A stretch of 64,000 nucleotides of DNA from Xanthomonas hortorum pv. pelargonii (GCF_024499015.1 NZ_CP098604.1:310001-374000); one strand, 5' to 3'; shown: positions 8,247 through 23,138, numbered from the stretch's first letter. The notes: a model not told the origin generated them from the sequence alone. Numbers and translations are program-made.

Positions 8247-9059
8247 GGGCCTGTTAACACATCCGAAGCCCATCAACGACTAGGACGAAGCTGAGGAATC
8301 CAAGGAACATGACATCCAGCTTCTCGAAGCGCGAGAAAATCCGGCGGTAGCCTTTCAAGCGACGGAACAGTCTCTCCACTTCGTTACGCCGCTTGTACAT
8401 CTCCCGGTTGTATTCCCAAGGCTCGACCCGATTGGATTTCGGCGGGACCACCGGCACGAAGCCAAGATCGAGCGCCAACTGGCGGGTTTCGTTGCCTTCG
8501 TAAGCACGGTCCATCAACAAATGAATCGGCCGCTCCACTGGCCCCAGGTGTTCAAGCAACGCGCGGCCTGCAGGTGCGTCATGCACGTTGCCAGGCGTCA
8601 ATCCAAAGGTGATGGCTGTTCGAGCATCTGCGGCAACCATATGAATCTTGGTGTTCCATCCACCGCGAGACTTGCCGACGGCCTGCGGGCCGTTTTTTTA
8701 ATGCACCCGTGCCATCGGGATGGAGCTTGACGCTGGTGGAGTCCAGCGAGACTGCTTCGATCTTGATGCGCACGATCTGGGACTTCTGCAATTGGGCGAA
8801 CATCCGGTCCAGCACACCCGCCTTGGCCCAACGGTTCATGCGTGTGTAGACCGTATGCCAGTTGCCAAAGCGCTTGGGTAGGCCGCGCCATTTGCAGCCA
8901 TGCTCGGCAACGTAAAGGATGGCGTTGACCACTTGCAGGTTGGTCATGCTGACATTGCCGCGCTGCGCCGGCAGGCAGTGTTCGATCAGAGAAAATTGTG
9001 CTGGCGTGATCTCCATGCCCAATAGTTTAATCGCTCGGGCCATTAGTGTTAACAGGCCC
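8247..9059 (-). mobile_element. IS5-family insertion sequence (IS427-like), complete
   Basis: An 813-bp element bounded by perfect 14-bp terminal inverted repeats, GGGCCTGTTAACAC at 8247-8260 and its complement at 9046-9059. It is flanked by TA on both sides (8245-8246 and 9060-9061), which fits the short TA target duplication of this group. It contains a transposase in two frames. The insertion lies between the SOD gene and the 3' end of purK and does not disrupt a recognisable gene. Confidence 0.93.
8254..9043 (-). CDS. IS5-family transposase in two frames
   Basis: DDE transposase of about 263 residues split at a run of seven A (minus strand, about 8697-8703). The first part (8579-9043) carries an N-terminal DUF4096-like region (PAQRGNVSMTNLQVVNAILY, GCKWRGLPKRFGNWHTVYTR) and the first catalytic Asp in VSLDSTSVKLH. 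The second (8254-8640) carries LLMDRAYEGNE with the second Asp and RRNEVERLFRRLKGYRRI with the catalytic Glu. Joining needs a +1 (or -2) shift at the A run; with six A the frame would continue smoothly through GPQAVGKSRGG. This could be programmed frameshifting, as known for this group, or a one-base insertion that kills the element. The stop codon lies inside the left inverted repeat. Confidence 0.88.
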
Positions 9060-9179
9060 TAGATCGATCGACTGCTGCAGAGCCGCGCGTGGCGGCCATC
9101 GATCTGTTCGACAAAGCTTACTTACGAGTCACGCGTTTTGACGCTATTTCGCCGCGTCACCGCTCATACGCCTTGAAGA

Positions 9180-10325
9180 TTACGCTTCGCTCAAGCGTGC
9201 AACCACCGGCCCAACCTGCGTCTCACGCTGCAAGGCACTGCCCGCATTGACCAGTGCGCGCGCAAGCAGCGACGGCGTATCGGCGCGTAGCGTTGCATGG
9301 CCGACCTTGCGGCCGGCACGCGATTGCTTGCCGTAGTCGTGCCAATGCCCACCGGGCACCGCAAGAAACGCAACCGCATCCGGCATCGCACCCAGCCAGT
9401 TGAGCATGCAGGCGTGACCGCGCATTGCGGTGCTGCCGAGCGGCAAACCAAGCACCGCACGCACATGATTTTCGAATTGCGAGGTCTCTGCGCCTTCAAT
9501 GGTCCAATGGCCGGAGTTGTGCACGCGCGGCGCGATCTCGTTGGCGAGCAGCTCGCCATCGCGCACGAAGAGTTCCAGCGCAAACACCCCCACATAATCC
9601 AGGCGCTCGGCAATCGCGCGCGCATGCGCTTCTGCGGCAGCCTGCAATCCGGCATCCACAGTTGCCGGCGCCAGACTGGCCGACAGCACGCCGTTCACAT
9701 GCCAGTTCTCGGTCAGCGGCCAGGCGCGAAACTCGCCATCGCGGCCGCGTACCGCCACCACGCTGACTTCGCGCTGGAACGGCACGAAGGCTTCCACGAT
9801 CAGCCCTACTTTCGCCGCCTGCGCACCGAGCGCGTCCCACGCGGCATCGGCATCGGCCAGCGTCCTGATGCGGAACTGGCCCTTGCCGTCGTAGCCGAAG
9901 CGGCGCGTCTTCAGCACGCAAGGCGTACCGATGCGGGCCAATGCCGCATCGAGTCCAGCACGGTCATCGATAGCAGCGAACTCGGGAACCGGAATGCCAA
10001 GCTCGCGGAACAAGGTTTTTTCGCTGAGCCGGTCCTGCGCCACCGCCAATGCGGCAGCACTGGGAAACACCGGCACCTGCTCGGCCAACTGCTGCGCGCT
10101 GGCGGCCGGCACGTTTTCGAAATCGAAGGTGATCACATCCACCTGTGCGGCGAACGCGGCAAGCGCAGCCGTCTCGTCGAATGCGCCGACCTGCAGCGCT
10201 GCCACCTGCCCTGCGCAGGCATCGGCGGACGGGTCGAACACCGCAAAGCGCAGCCCCAACGGCGCGCCGGCCAACACCAGCATGCGTGCCAGTTGGCCGC
10301 CACCCAGAATGCCAACCGTGCTCAT
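9180..10325 (-). CDS. purK: N5-carboxyaminoimidazole ribonucleotide synthase PurK
   Basis: ATP-grasp enzyme of 381 residues that carboxylates aminoimidazole ribonucleotide with bicarbonate and ATP in de novo purine synthesis. The N terminus [13 protein letters not shown] is the characteristic nucleotide-fold start, followed by TFDFENVP and the ATP-grasp segments [13 protein letters not shown] and [35 protein letters not shown] in the central and C-terminal parts. Start ATG overlaps the purE stop by 4 bases (ATGA), so purE and purK are coupled. Its 3' end faces the IS element, 120 bases away. Confidence 0.96.
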   Translation of the reverse strand: MSTVGILGGGQLARMLVLAGAPLGLRFAVFDPSADACAGQVAALQVGAFDETAALAAFAAQVDVITFDFENVPAASAQQLAEQVPVFPSAAALAVAQDRLSEKTLFRELGIPVPEFAAIDDRAGLDAALARIGTPCVLKTRRFGYDGKGQFRIRTLADADAAWDALGAQAAKVGLIVEAFVPFQREVSVVAVRGRDGEFRAWPLTENWHVNGVLSASLAPATVDAGLQAAAEAHARAIAERLDYVGVFALELFVRDGELLANEIAPRVHNSGHWTIEGAETSQFENHVRAVLGLPLGSTAMRGHACMLNWLGAMPDAVAFLAVPGGHWHDYGKQSRAGRKVGHATLRADTPSLLARALVNAGSALQRETQVGPVVARLSEA

Positions 10326-10825
10326 TGGCGCGGGTCGTCGCTGGCCATCACATCGTCGGTCTGCTTGGCGCGGAACTGCGCCAATGCCAGGCCGATCTGC
10401 GCCTGCTCCGGCGCCAGCATCGCGGCTGCGAACAATGCGGCATTGGCGGCGCCGGCATTGCCGATGGCAAACGTGGCAACCGGAATCCCGGCCGGCATCT
10501 GCACGATGGACAACAACGAATCCATGCCGTTGAGCGCCTTGGATTGCACCGGCACACCCAGCACCGGCACCGCCGTCTTGGCCGCCAACATGCCCGGCAA
10601 GTGTGCTGCGCCGCCGGCACCAGCAATGATCGCGCGCAGGCCGCGTTCACCCGCCTGCTCGGCATAGGTGAACAACACATCGGGGGTGCGATGCGCCGAG
10701 ACCACCTTGACTTCGTAAGGCACGCCCAACGCATCGAGCTTTTGAGCCGCGTGTTGCATGGTCTCCCAATCCGAACGGGAGCCCATCACGATGCCGACCA
10801 GCGGCGCGGAGTGGTTGGAGGTCAT
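10322..10825 (-). CDS. purE: N5-carboxyaminoimidazole ribonucleotide mutase PurE
   Basis: 167-residue class I PurE that converts N5-CAIR to CAIR, the step after PurK. Recognised by [14 protein letters not shown] near the N terminus, SAHRTPD at about 45-51, and [18 protein letters not shown] with the conserved His. A GGAGG-like site precedes the ATG at 10825. It is the first gene of purEK and is divergent from the Trm112-like gene, with only 58 bases between the two start codons. Confidence 0.97.
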   Translation of the reverse strand: MTSNHSAPLVGIVMGSRSDWETMQHAAQKLDALGVPYEVKVVSAHRTPDVLFTYAEQAGERGLRAIIAGAGGAAHLPGMLAAKTAVPVLGVPVQSKALNGMDSLLSIVQMPAGIPVATFAIGNAGAANAALFAAAMLAPEQAQIGLALAQFRAKQTDDVMASDDPRQ

Positions 10826-10883
10826 GGCCCTGCCCTGCGTTAAAGACGTATTCTAGCCAATCTCCACGCAAGACAAGACTTCG

Positions 10884-11153
10884 ATGGATCGCAAACTGCT
10901 CGACCTGCTGTGCTCGCCCGACACCCGCCAACCGCTCTCGCTGCTCGACGGCAAGGGCCTGGAAGCACTCAACACCGCCATCGCCGGCGGAAACCTGCAG
11001 CGTGCCGACGGCACCGTGCAGGCACAGCCGTTGCGCGAGGCGCTGATCACCCGCGACCGCAAGCAGATCTTCCGCGTCGACGACGGCATTCCGGTGCTGC
11101 TGGCCGAGGAAGCCATCGGCACCGCGCAGATCGCCGACTTCCCCGAAAAGTGA
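10884..11153 (+). CDS. Trm112/YcaR-family small protein (UPF0434-like)
   Basis: 89-residue protein of the Trm112-like family, normally about 60 residues in E. coli YcaR. The family start KLLDLLCSPDTRQPLSLL and the IFRVDDGIPVLLAEEA ending are clear; between them is a longer insert (about 28-60), as in other xanthomonads. Only one Cys of the zinc knuckle remains, so metal binding is doubtful. The stop overlaps the GTG of nadC. The cellular role is not established; the eukaryotic homologue activates methyltransferases. Confidence 0.85.
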   Translation: MDRKLLDLLCSPDTRQPLSLLDGKGLEALNTAIAGGNLQRADGTVQAQPLREALITRDRKQIFRVDDGIPVLLAEEAIGTAQIADFPEK

Positions 11154-12034
11154 GTTCTTCCGCGCGCACGACCGTGCCGGAGGCGCCACCCGCCGCGCTG
11201 GTGGATGCCGATGTGGCACGCGCGCTGGCCGAGGACATCGGCACCGGCGATGTCACCGCCGCGCTGTTGCCCGATCAGGCCGACAGCGCGTATCTGCTGT
11301 GCAAGCAGGATGCGGTGATCGCCGGGCGCCCCTGGTTCAACGCCACGCATCGTGCGCTCGACCCGCAGGTACGCATCGACTGGCACGTGCACGAAGGCCA
11401 GCATGTGCGTGCCGGCACCGTGCTGGCCCTCCTGCATGGTCACAGCCGCAGCTTGGTCAGCGCTGAGCGCACCTCGCTCAATTTCATGCAGACGCTCTCG
11501 GCTACCGCGACCACCACTGCTGCGTATGTCGCTGCGGTGGCCGGCACCGGCACGCGCATCCTGGACACCCGCAAAACGCTACCGGGGCTGCGCGCCGCGC
11601 AGAAATACGCGGTGCGCTGCGGCGGTGGCGACAATCACCGCATCGGCTTGTTCGATACGGTGATGCTCAAGGAAAACCATATCCGCGCCGCCGGCTCGTT
11701 GAGCGCCGCCGTGCATGCCGCGCGTGCGCAGCAACCGCAGTTGCCCCTAGTGGTCGAAGTGGAAACGCTGGAGCAACTGCGCGAAGCATTGCAGGTGGGC
11801 TGCACGCGCATCCTGATCGACGACTTCGACCCGGCAATGCGCCGCGAAGCGGTGCGTATCGTCGCGGCCTTGCCAGCGGCACAACGCATTCCGCTCGAAG
11901 TCTCCGGCAGCGTGGATCTGGCCGGCATTGCCGCGATTGCCAACGATGGCGTGGACTGCATTTCCATCGGCGGCCTCACCAAGCACGTGCAGGCGGTGGA
12001 TCTATCGCTCAAGCTCGGCCCGCCGCCACACTAG
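11150..12034 (+). CDS. nadC: Nicotinate-nucleotide pyrophosphorylase (carboxylating) NadC
   Basis: 294-residue quinolinate phosphoribosyltransferase, which makes nicotinate mononucleotide from quinolinate and PRPP in NAD synthesis. Family segments: ALAEDIGTGDVTAALL near the N terminus, SAERTSLNFMQTLSATATTT, ILDTRKTLPGLRAAQKYAVRCGGGDNHRIGLFDTVMLKENH (active-site Arg, Lys and His) and VEVETLEQL. The GTG start at 11150 overlaps the TGA of the preceding gene as GTGA, giving the usual length; a longer open frame upstream is not supported. The next gene starts 63 bases downstream. Confidence 0.96.
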   Translation: MSSSARTTVPEAPPAALVDADVARALAEDIGTGDVTAALLPDQADSAYLLCKQDAVIAGRPWFNATHRALDPQVRIDWHVHEGQHVRAGTVLALLHGHSRSLVSAERTSLNFMQTLSATATTTAAYVAAVAGTGTRILDTRKTLPGLRAAQKYAVRCGGGDNHRIGLFDTVMLKENHIRAAGSLSAAVHAARAQQPQLPLVVEVETLEQLREALQVGCTRILIDDFDPAMRREAVRIVAALPAAQRIPLEVSGSVDLAGIAAIANDGVDCISIGGLTKHVQAVDLSLKLGPPPH

Positions 12035-12097
12035 ATTTCACGTGTGCCCGCAGGCAGCTCTGTCAGCCTGCTGCGATTGTTCAGTACAGGATCTGCG

Positions 12098-13150
12098 ATG
12101 ACTGTAAAACCTTGGCCGTGGATCTGCGTGTTGCTGGCAGCATGGGGCGGCAGCGCGGCTGCTGCGGAAGTGTGCGACATGCCGCCACGGTTCGGCACCA
12201 GCCCGGCAGCGATCGCCATCGTGCGCAGCGCCTGCAACGAACACCGCTTGTGGCAACACCCCTTCATCGATACCAAAGGTCGCCTGGCCAGTCTTGGCGT
12301 GACCGAAGCCGAATCGGGCTATCTCGCCGACCATGGCGTGGTCGCATGGCAACGCGTGGCAGGCTACTGGCGCGACAGCGGCACGCTGGCATCGATGGGC
12401 GGTCGCCCCGGCGCATCCAATTGCGCAGCGTTGGATGGCACGCGCTATACCGCCAGCGAGTGCCGCGCGTTTGTGGTCGATAATCCGTGGTCGGCGGCCT
12501 TCATCTCATGGGTGATGACGCAAGCCGGCTTGAGCGGCTTCCATCGCTCCGCGCGCCATCTGGATTACATCCGCAGCGCCTATAACGACGGCACCAGCGG
12601 GCCGTATCGGTTCACTGATCCTGCAGTGGAAAAACCCGCCCCTGGCGATATGCTCTGCCTGCTGCGTGGACGCACTGTGTCGCTCGGCTATGCCGGCCTC
12701 AAGGCCGCGCTCGGCGGTAGCGCACCGATGCCGTGGCAATCGCATTGCGATGTGGTGGTGGCTGCCAACGTCGGTGGCGACCGCACGCTGTATCTGATCG
12801 GCGGCAATGTGTTCAACACGGTGATGATGCGCAAGATGCCGCTGGATCGCGCTGGCCGCGTGGTGTTGCCGACGCCGCAGTCCGACACTGCTCAGGACCA
12901 GAACGAAGACAGCCTGGGCATCGCCAGCGAATGCACGCCAGCGCACGAAGAACTGTGCGATTTCAATCGACGCGACTGGGCTGCCTTGTTGAAGCTGCGT
13001 CCTGATGCGGTAATGACCGCGCCAGCACCGAGTGAGCCATTGCCTGCGCCTTCCGTTTTGCCCGCAGATCAAACAATGCCGCCGGGTTTTCCGCGCGTCG
13101 TACCGCCACGCCCGGAAACGCAGCCTGCGCCCACGCAGCAGCCTCAGTGA
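12098..13150 (+). CDS. Secreted DUF2272-domain protein
   Basis: 350-residue exported protein with a clean signal peptide (MTVKPWPWICVLLAAWGGSAAAA). The mature part matches DUF2272: a segment around NPWSAAFISWVMTQAGLSGFHRSARHLDYI, then KPAPGDMLCL and HCDVVVAANVGGDRTLYLIGGNV. This layout resembles NlpC/P60-like hydrolases (Cys/His residues near SWVMTQAGL and WQSHCDVV), but catalytic function is inference. The C-terminal 40 residues are Pro-rich. The start is set by AGGA 8 bases before ATG 12098. Last gene of the plus-strand trio; tandem palindromic repeats follow 11 bases after its stop. Confidence 0.85.
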   Translation: MTVKPWPWICVLLAAWGGSAAAAEVCDMPPRFGTSPAAIAIVRSACNEHRLWQHPFIDTKGRLASLGVTEAESGYLADHGVVAWQRVAGYWRDSGTLASMGGRPGASNCAALDGTRYTASECRAFVVDNPWSAAFISWVMTQAGLSGFHRSARHLDYIRSAYNDGTSGPYRFTDPAVEKPAPGDMLCLLRGRTVSLGYAGLKAALGGSAPMPWQSHCDVVVAANVGGDRTLYLIGGNVFNTVMMRKMPLDRAGRVVLPTPQSDTAQDQNEDSLGIASECTPAHEELCDFNRRDWAALLKLRPDAVMTAPAPSEPLPAPSVLPADQTMPPGFPRVVPPRPETQPAPTQQPQ

Positions 13151-13160
13151 AAAGGATCAG

Positions 13161-13569
13161 AGCCCCTCTCCCGCCGGGAGAGGGGTTGGGGTGAGGGTAC
13201 GTGGCGAAGCCCTCGCGTCGCTCCAACTGCACGAGGCTTCGCACGTACCCTCATCCGCCCCTGCGGGGCACCTTCTCCCGGAGGGAGAAGGGTCAAAGCC
13301 CCTCTCCTGCCGGGAGAGGGGTTGGGGTGAGGGTACGAGGCGAAGCCCTCGCGTCGTTCCAACTGCACGAGGCTTCGCACGTACCCTCATCCGCCCCTGC
13401 GGGGCACCTTCTCCCGGAGGGAGAAGGGATCAGAGCCCCTCTCCCGCCGGGAGAGGGGTTGGGGTGAGGGTACGAGGCGAAGCCCTCGCGTCGCTCCAAC
13501 TGCATGAGGCTTCGCCCGTACCCTCATCCGCCCCTGCGGGGCACCTTCTCCCGCAGGGAGAAGGAACAA
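13161..13569. repeat. Three tandem copies of a 136-bp palindromic repeat
   Basis: Units begin at 13161, 13297 and 13434 with nearly identical sequence. Each has a hairpin CCCCTCTCC-x-GCCGGGAGAGGGG, the stretch GGGGTGAGGGTACG with GCGAAGCC, a spacer (CTCGCGTCGCTCCAACTGC), the complementary GGCTTCGC and CGTACCCTCATCC, and a second hairpin CTTCTCCCG/CGGGAGAAG. Each unit is therefore one large imperfect palindrome. The array fills the gap between the convergent DUF2272 and pnp genes. A single related copy lies at 48880-49003. Open frames through the array are by-products of the repeat. Confidence 0.9.
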
Positions 13570-13594
13570 AGCACGGGTTATTCCGAACCGACAA

Positions 13595-13622
13595 CAAAAA
13601 AGCGGGCCGAAGCCCGCTTTTT
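13595..13622 (-). terminator. Rho-independent terminator after pnp
   Basis: Stem AAAAAAGCGGGC / GCCCGCTTTTT with a CGAA tetraloop, 40 bases past the pnp stop; symmetric A and T tracts suggest it works in both directions and also stops read-through from the DUF2272 side. A second palindrome, ATGCATCACG-CACGTGATGCAT, lies between it and pnp (13627-13648). Confidence 0.92.
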
Positions 13623-13661
13623 CGTCATGCATCACGCACGTGATGCATCAACCCGCAGCGA

Positions 13662-15776
<2,115 letters not shown>

Positions 15777-15896
15777 GGAGGTTTTTCCCTTAGGTGTTGC
15801 TGTCTTCGTTGGACCGTCGTCGACCCATGCCGAGAACGGGCGGCCGGGAGGCTCCGGCCCATGAATTACATCGTGCAAATAACGGAATGCGAACGA

Positions 15897-15932
15897 CCAA
15901 AACAAAACCGCGGCGCATCGCTGCACCGCGGT
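15897..15932 (-). terminator. Terminator or attenuator between rpsO and pnp
   Basis: On the minus strand ACCGCGG and CCGCGGT enclose a loop with its own short stem, followed by TTTTGTTTT, 12 bases past the rpsO stop. Its position matches the rpsO-pnp terminator known in E. coli; it likely allows partial read-through into pnp. Confidence 0.75.
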
Positions 15933-15944
15933 GGTAGGACTCGA

Positions 15945-16205
15945 TTAGCGGCGCAGGCCGAGCTTTTCGATCAGCGACTTGTAACGCTCGCTGTCCTTCT
16001 TCTTCAGGTAGTCGAGCAGGCTGCGGCGACGGTTGACCATCTGCAGCAGACCACGACGGCTGTGGTGATCCTTCTTGTGGGTCTTGAAGTGACCGCTCAG
16101 CAGTTCGATGCGGGCGGTCAGCAGAGCGACCTGCACTTCCGGGGAGCCGGTGTCCTGGGCGCTGCGCTTGTTGTCTTCAATAACTTTCTGGGTGTCGACG
16201 GACAT
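15945..16205 (-). CDS. rpsO: 30S ribosomal protein S15
   Basis: 86-residue primary 16S rRNA-binding protein of the small subunit platform. Family stretches [45 protein letters not shown] and [12 protein letters not shown] are all present and the length is standard. The start at 16205 is set by homology; the frame extends upstream without support. It lies between truB and pnp, the common bacterial order, and probably has its own promoter in the 156-base gap upstream. Confidence 0.98.
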   Translation of the reverse strand: MSVDTQKVIEDNKRSAQDTGSPEVQVALLTARIELLSGHFKTHKKDHHSRRGLLQMVNRRRSLLDYLKKKDSERYKSLIEKLGLRR

Positions 16206-16361
16206 GTGTTTTCTCGATAGATGCGTGGTCGACAGGAACGTGCATGACGCACCGCCGGACTCGCCGTTTGCTTGGGATGAGCGCGCTTGGCGCTGGAGGT
16301 GCCCCGAACGGGGCCGCGAAATTGTAACGTCGTGCGAGCCCGGGGACAAGTTGACTAAAAC

Positions 16362-17315
<954 letters not shown>

Positions 17316-17370
17316 GCGCGCCCGTTGAAATCAGAGCCGCGTAGAAAGAGGCGGCCGTCCCAGACAGCGC

Positions 17371-17763
17371 TCAGCGCTGCTCGGCGTCTTCGTCGCTGGA
17401 GGCAGCCTCGGGGCCGATGTCGTCCAGGTCACGCAGCAGGTTGTCGATGCGTTCGCCGCGATCGACCGAATCGTCGTAATGAAAGTGCAGCTCGGGCACG
17501 TGGCGCAGTTTCATCGCGCGCGCCAACTGCGTGCGCAGCTGACCGGCGATTTCCTTGAGCCCCTTGACCGCTTCGACCGAGCGCTCCTGCTGCAGCGCGG
17601 TGACGAACACTTTGGCATGCGCAAGGTCGCGGGTGACTTCGACATCGGACACACTGACCGACGGCAGGCCGTGATCGCGCACGGCCGCGTGCACGATCGT
17701 GCCGAGGTCGCGACGCACCTGCGCCGAGACGCGGTCGGTGCGATGGAATGATTTGGTTGGCAT
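17371..17763 (-). CDS. rbfA: 30S ribosome-binding factor RbfA
   Basis: 130-residue KH-fold factor needed for late 30S maturation and cold adaptation. The opening SFHRTDRVSAQVRRDLGTIVHAAVRD, the central VSVSDVEVTRDLAHAKVFVTAL and the AMKLRHVPELHFHYDDSVDRGERIDNLL region are characteristic. The acidic tail (EAASSDEDAEQR) is variable in the family. The Met at 17763 gives the family N terminus. It lies between infB (173-base gap) and truB. Confidence 0.96.
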   Translation of the reverse strand: MPTKSFHRTDRVSAQVRRDLGTIVHAAVRDHGLPSVSVSDVEVTRDLAHAKVFVTALQQERSVEAVKGLKEIAGQLRTQLARAMKLRHVPELHFHYDDSVDRGERIDNLLRDLDDIGPEAASSDEDAEQR

Positions 17764-17936
17764 GGTCGTGGACCTGGTTGATTCGGAGGGCCAGATGGCA
17801 CCGAAGCCAAAAACGAACGTGGGCGGCCATGCCGCCCTCGCCTTGCAAAACGTGCTGTCCAAAAATCGGGCGTTACCGACTCCAGCTTGCCGACTCCGGA
17901 GCCCGCAGGCCCCGGTAGCCATGACAGCCGCAGCCG

Positions 17937-20648
<2,712 letters not shown>

Positions 20649-20743
20649 TCGGATCCTATGATCTGGTTGGCGCCCCCTCGCCCAGAGCAAGGGAAGCGCT
20701 GATTCTAAGCCCTGATGGGGTCAGGGCGCGGTTCATTGCCGGC

Positions 20744-22255
20744 TCATTCGCCGCGCTCCAAACGGGCGATCTCCTCGGCGCGGGCCGCCAGGATCAGCGC
20801 CGCGGCGCGCTCCTGGGTCAAACCCTCGATGCCGAAGTCGACGATCTCGTCCGCTGCCAGGTCGGACAAGTCCTCGCTGGTGCGCACGCCGTGCTCGGCC
20901 AGAGCAAAGGCCGTTTCCTCGTCCATCCCCTCCAGCGCCAGCAGGTCCTCGGTGGGCTGAGTTCCTTCCAGGCCTTCTTCCTCGGCCAGCGCGGCGTTGA
21001 GCAACGCATCGCGGGCACGGGCACGCAACTCTTCGACGATGTCTTCGTCGAAGCCTTCCACCGCCAGCAACTCGCCGACCGGCACGTAGGCGATTTCTTC
21101 GACCGTATTGAAACCTTCGGTCACCAGAATCGCTGCGATTTCTTCGTCCACTTCCAGGCGATCCATGAACAACTGGCGCGCGGAGGTCTGCTCGGCTTCG
21201 GACTTGGCGGCCACCTGGTCGGCGGTCATCACGTTGAGCTGCCAACCGGTCAGGCGGCTGGCCAGACGTACGTTCTGGCCGCCCTTGCCGATCGCCTGGG
21301 CCAGGCGATCTTCTGCCACGGCCAGGTCCATCGAATGCTTGTCTTCATCGACGATGATCGACTGCACTTCGGCCGGCGCCATCGCATTGATGACGAAGTT
21401 GGCCGGGTTCTCGTTCCACAACACGATGTCCACGCGCTCGCCATTGAGCTCGTTGGACACCGCCTGCACGCGCGAACCACGCATACCGATGCACGCGCCG
21501 ATCGGATCGGTGCGGGTGTCGTGCGCGATCACCGCGATCTTGGCGCGGTCGCCCGGATCGCGGGCACAGGCCTTGATCTCGACCAGGCCCTGGCCCACTT
21601 CCGGCACCTCGAGCTTGAACAGCTCGATCATGAATTCCGGCGCGGCACGGCTGATGAACAGCTGCGGGCCACGTGGTTCGGAACGCACTTCGGCCAGATA
21701 ACCGCGCACGCGGTCGCCCGGACGCAGCACATCGCGCGGGATGCCCTTGTCCTTCGGAATGAAGGCTTCGGCATTGCCGCCCAGATCGACAAAGATATTG
21801 CCGCGCTCGGCACGCTTAACCACACCAGTGATCAACTCGCCGACGCGATCCTTCCATGCGTCCACAACCTGCTGACGCTCGGCTTCGCGCACACGCTGCA
21901 CGATCACCTGCTTGGCAGCCTGCGCAGAGATACGGCCGAAATCCGGGTTTTCGATCTGTTCTTCGATGTAGTCGCCCACATCCACGCCGTCGGCTTCGTC
22001 GATGGCGTCCATCAGACGCACCTGGCGATCCGGCGACTCCATCACCACATCGTCGGCAACCACTTCCCAACGACGGTAGGTTTCGTAGTTACCGTCCTTG
22101 TGGTCGATGGTCACGCGCGCCAGCACGTCCTGGTCGGGATAGCGCTTCTTCGCTGCGGAAGCCAACGCGGCCTCGATCGCATCGAAGATCACTTCGCGCG
22201 GCACGCCCTTTTCGTTGGCCACCGCATCCACTACCAGCAAAAGTTCCTTGCTCAT
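20744..22255 (-). CDS. nusA: Transcription termination/antitermination factor NusA
   Basis: 503-residue RNA polymerase-binding factor that controls pausing, termination and antitermination. Order of domains: N-terminal RNAP-binding domain (MSKELLLVVDAVANEKGVPREVIFDAIEAAL), S1 (GVVKRAERGNIFVDLGGNAEAFIPK), two KH domains (DPIGACIGMRGSRVQAVSNELNGERVDIV and LAQAIGKGGQNVRLASRLTGW) and two acidic C-terminal repeats as in E. coli. Its start codon is 4 bases after the rimP stop, so the two are co-translated. Confidence 0.98.
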   Translation of the reverse strand: MSKELLLVVDAVANEKGVPREVIFDAIEAALASAAKKRYPDQDVLARVTIDHKDGNYETYRRWEVVADDVVMESPDRQVRLMDAIDEADGVDVGDYIEEQIENPDFGRISAQAAKQVIVQRVREAERQQVVDAWKDRVGELITGVVKRAERGNIFVDLGGNAEAFIPKDKGIPRDVLRPGDRVRGYLAEVRSEPRGPQLFISRAAPEFMIELFKLEVPEVGQGLVEIKACARDPGDRAKIAVIAHDTRTDPIGACIGMRGSRVQAVSNELNGERVDIVLWNENPANFVINAMAPAEVQSIIVDEDKHSMDLAVAEDRLAQAIGKGGQNVRLASRLTGWQLNVMTADQVAAKSEAEQTSARQLFMDRLEVDEEIAAILVTEGFNTVEEIAYVPVGELLAVEGFDEDIVEELRARARDALLNAALAEEEGLEGTQPTEDLLALEGMDEETAFALAEHGVRTSEDLSDLAADEIVDFGIEGLTQERAAALILAARAEEIARLERGE

Positions 22256-22259
22256 TTAG

Positions 22260-22850
22260 TCACTCCGCGCGCGGCTTGCCAGCCGCCGACTCGTTGGATG
22301 GTTTCTTCTTCTCGTGCCCGGGTTTTTTCGGGCCGGGCTTATTCGGTTTTTGCGGCGCCAGGCCCAAAGCGACCCAATCCGGCAGGATGCGCGCCTTGTC
22401 GATGTTGTCGAAGCCGATCTGCACGTCCTTGCCGTCGATGGCAAACACCACGGCGTCGGCCTCCGCCTCGATCCGCAGGATCTTGCCCTGAAAGCGGCGC
22501 CGACCATCCTGCGCCAGCTTCAGCACGATCTTTGCGGACTCGCCGACATGACGTGCGAACTGTTCAAGCGTAAACAAGGGGCGGTCCACACCTGGCGAAG
22601 ACACTTCAAGCGTGTAGTTGCCGGTGATGGGATCTTCAACATCGAGCTGGGCGGAGACTTCGCGGCTCACGCGCTCGCAGTCATCGACGTTGATCACACG
22701 CTCGGGCTGTTCGGCCAGCGGCACATCGATATACAGACGCAACGTGGCGCCACCTGGAGCGGGAAGATATTCCACACCCAGTAGTTCCAAGCCCAAGGAC
22801 TCAACCGTTGGACTCAGCAGATTCGCGATTTCGGTCGCTTTTTCGCTCAC
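22260..22850 (-). CDS. rimP: Ribosome maturation factor RimP
   Basis: 196-residue factor for 30S subunit maturation. The N-terminal domain ([32 protein letters not shown]) and the conserved [38 protein letters not shown] are evident. A basic Lys/Pro-rich C-terminal tail of about 40 residues ([18 protein letters not shown]) is longer than in E. coli. First gene of the rimP-nusA-infB-rbfA-truB run, behind tRNA-fMet and two terminators. Confidence 0.97.
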   Translation of the reverse strand: MSEKATEIANLLSPTVESLGLELLGVEYLPAPGGATLRLYIDVPLAEQPERVINVDDCERVSREVSAQLDVEDPITGNYTLEVSSPGVDRPLFTLEQFARHVGESAKIVLKLAQDGRRRFQGKILRIEAEADAVVFAIDGKDVQIGFDNIDKARILPDWVALGLAPQKPNKPGPKKPGHEKKKPSNESAAGKPRAE

Positions 22851-22916
22851 AGACTGCCCTGATCAAATGATTGCCAGTAGAACCCCGGCAACCGGCAGCA
22901 AACTTTCCGGTTCCGG

Positions 22917-22976
22917 AAAAAACAAGGGGCCCGATGGGCCCCTTGCGTGAAAAAAGCCCGACCTCTCAGGGTCGGC
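22917..22976 (-). terminator. Tandem terminators between tRNA-fMet and rimP
   Basis: Two consecutive intrinsic terminators on the minus strand: stem CCGACC/GGTCGG (22958-22975) followed by GCTTTTTT, then a longer perfect stem CAAGGGGCCC/GGGCCCCTTG (22923-22945) followed by TTTTTT. They lie between the tRNA and the rimP start, so they should end the tRNA transcript and limit read-through into the nusA operon. Confidence 0.9.
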
Positions 22977-23061
22977 GCAAAGACGGGAACATGCGTCTTT
23001 GCGATCCAAGAACATGAACTGCTGCCCTAAGGCAAACTGCATCAAAGCAGCAATTCAAACT

Positions 23062-23138
23062 TGGTAGCGGGGGCAGGATTTGAACCTGCGACCTTCGGGT
23101 TATGAGCCCGACGAGCTGCCAGACTGCTCCACCCCGCA
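23062..23138 (-). tRNA. Initiator tRNA-fMet (CAT)
   Basis: 77-nt cloverleaf with encoded CCA. Anticodon CAT sits on the GGG/CCC stem (GGGCTCATAACCC) that marks initiators. The acceptor stem pairs G2-C71 through G7-C66 and leaves position 1:72 unpaired (U1 and U72 here; C1 and A72 in E. coli). The T-arm reads GGTTCAAATC. It is the counterpart of E. coli metY by position upstream of rimP-nusA-infB. Confidence 0.96.

Noticed and set aside
8201..9179. Genomic island at the IS element
   Set aside because: Only one 813-bp element is present, flanked directly by ordinary housekeeping genes.
13161..13569. Tandem repeats considered as a CRISPR array
   Set aside because: Only three units of 136 bases, each fully palindromic and nearly identical throughout, with no variable spacers and no cas genes nearby.
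13032..13643. Open frames through the tandem repeats, with repeating LREKVP- and SPAGRG-like peptides
   Set aside because: They arise from translating the palindromic repeat array in several frames; typical false genes in xanthomonad annotations.
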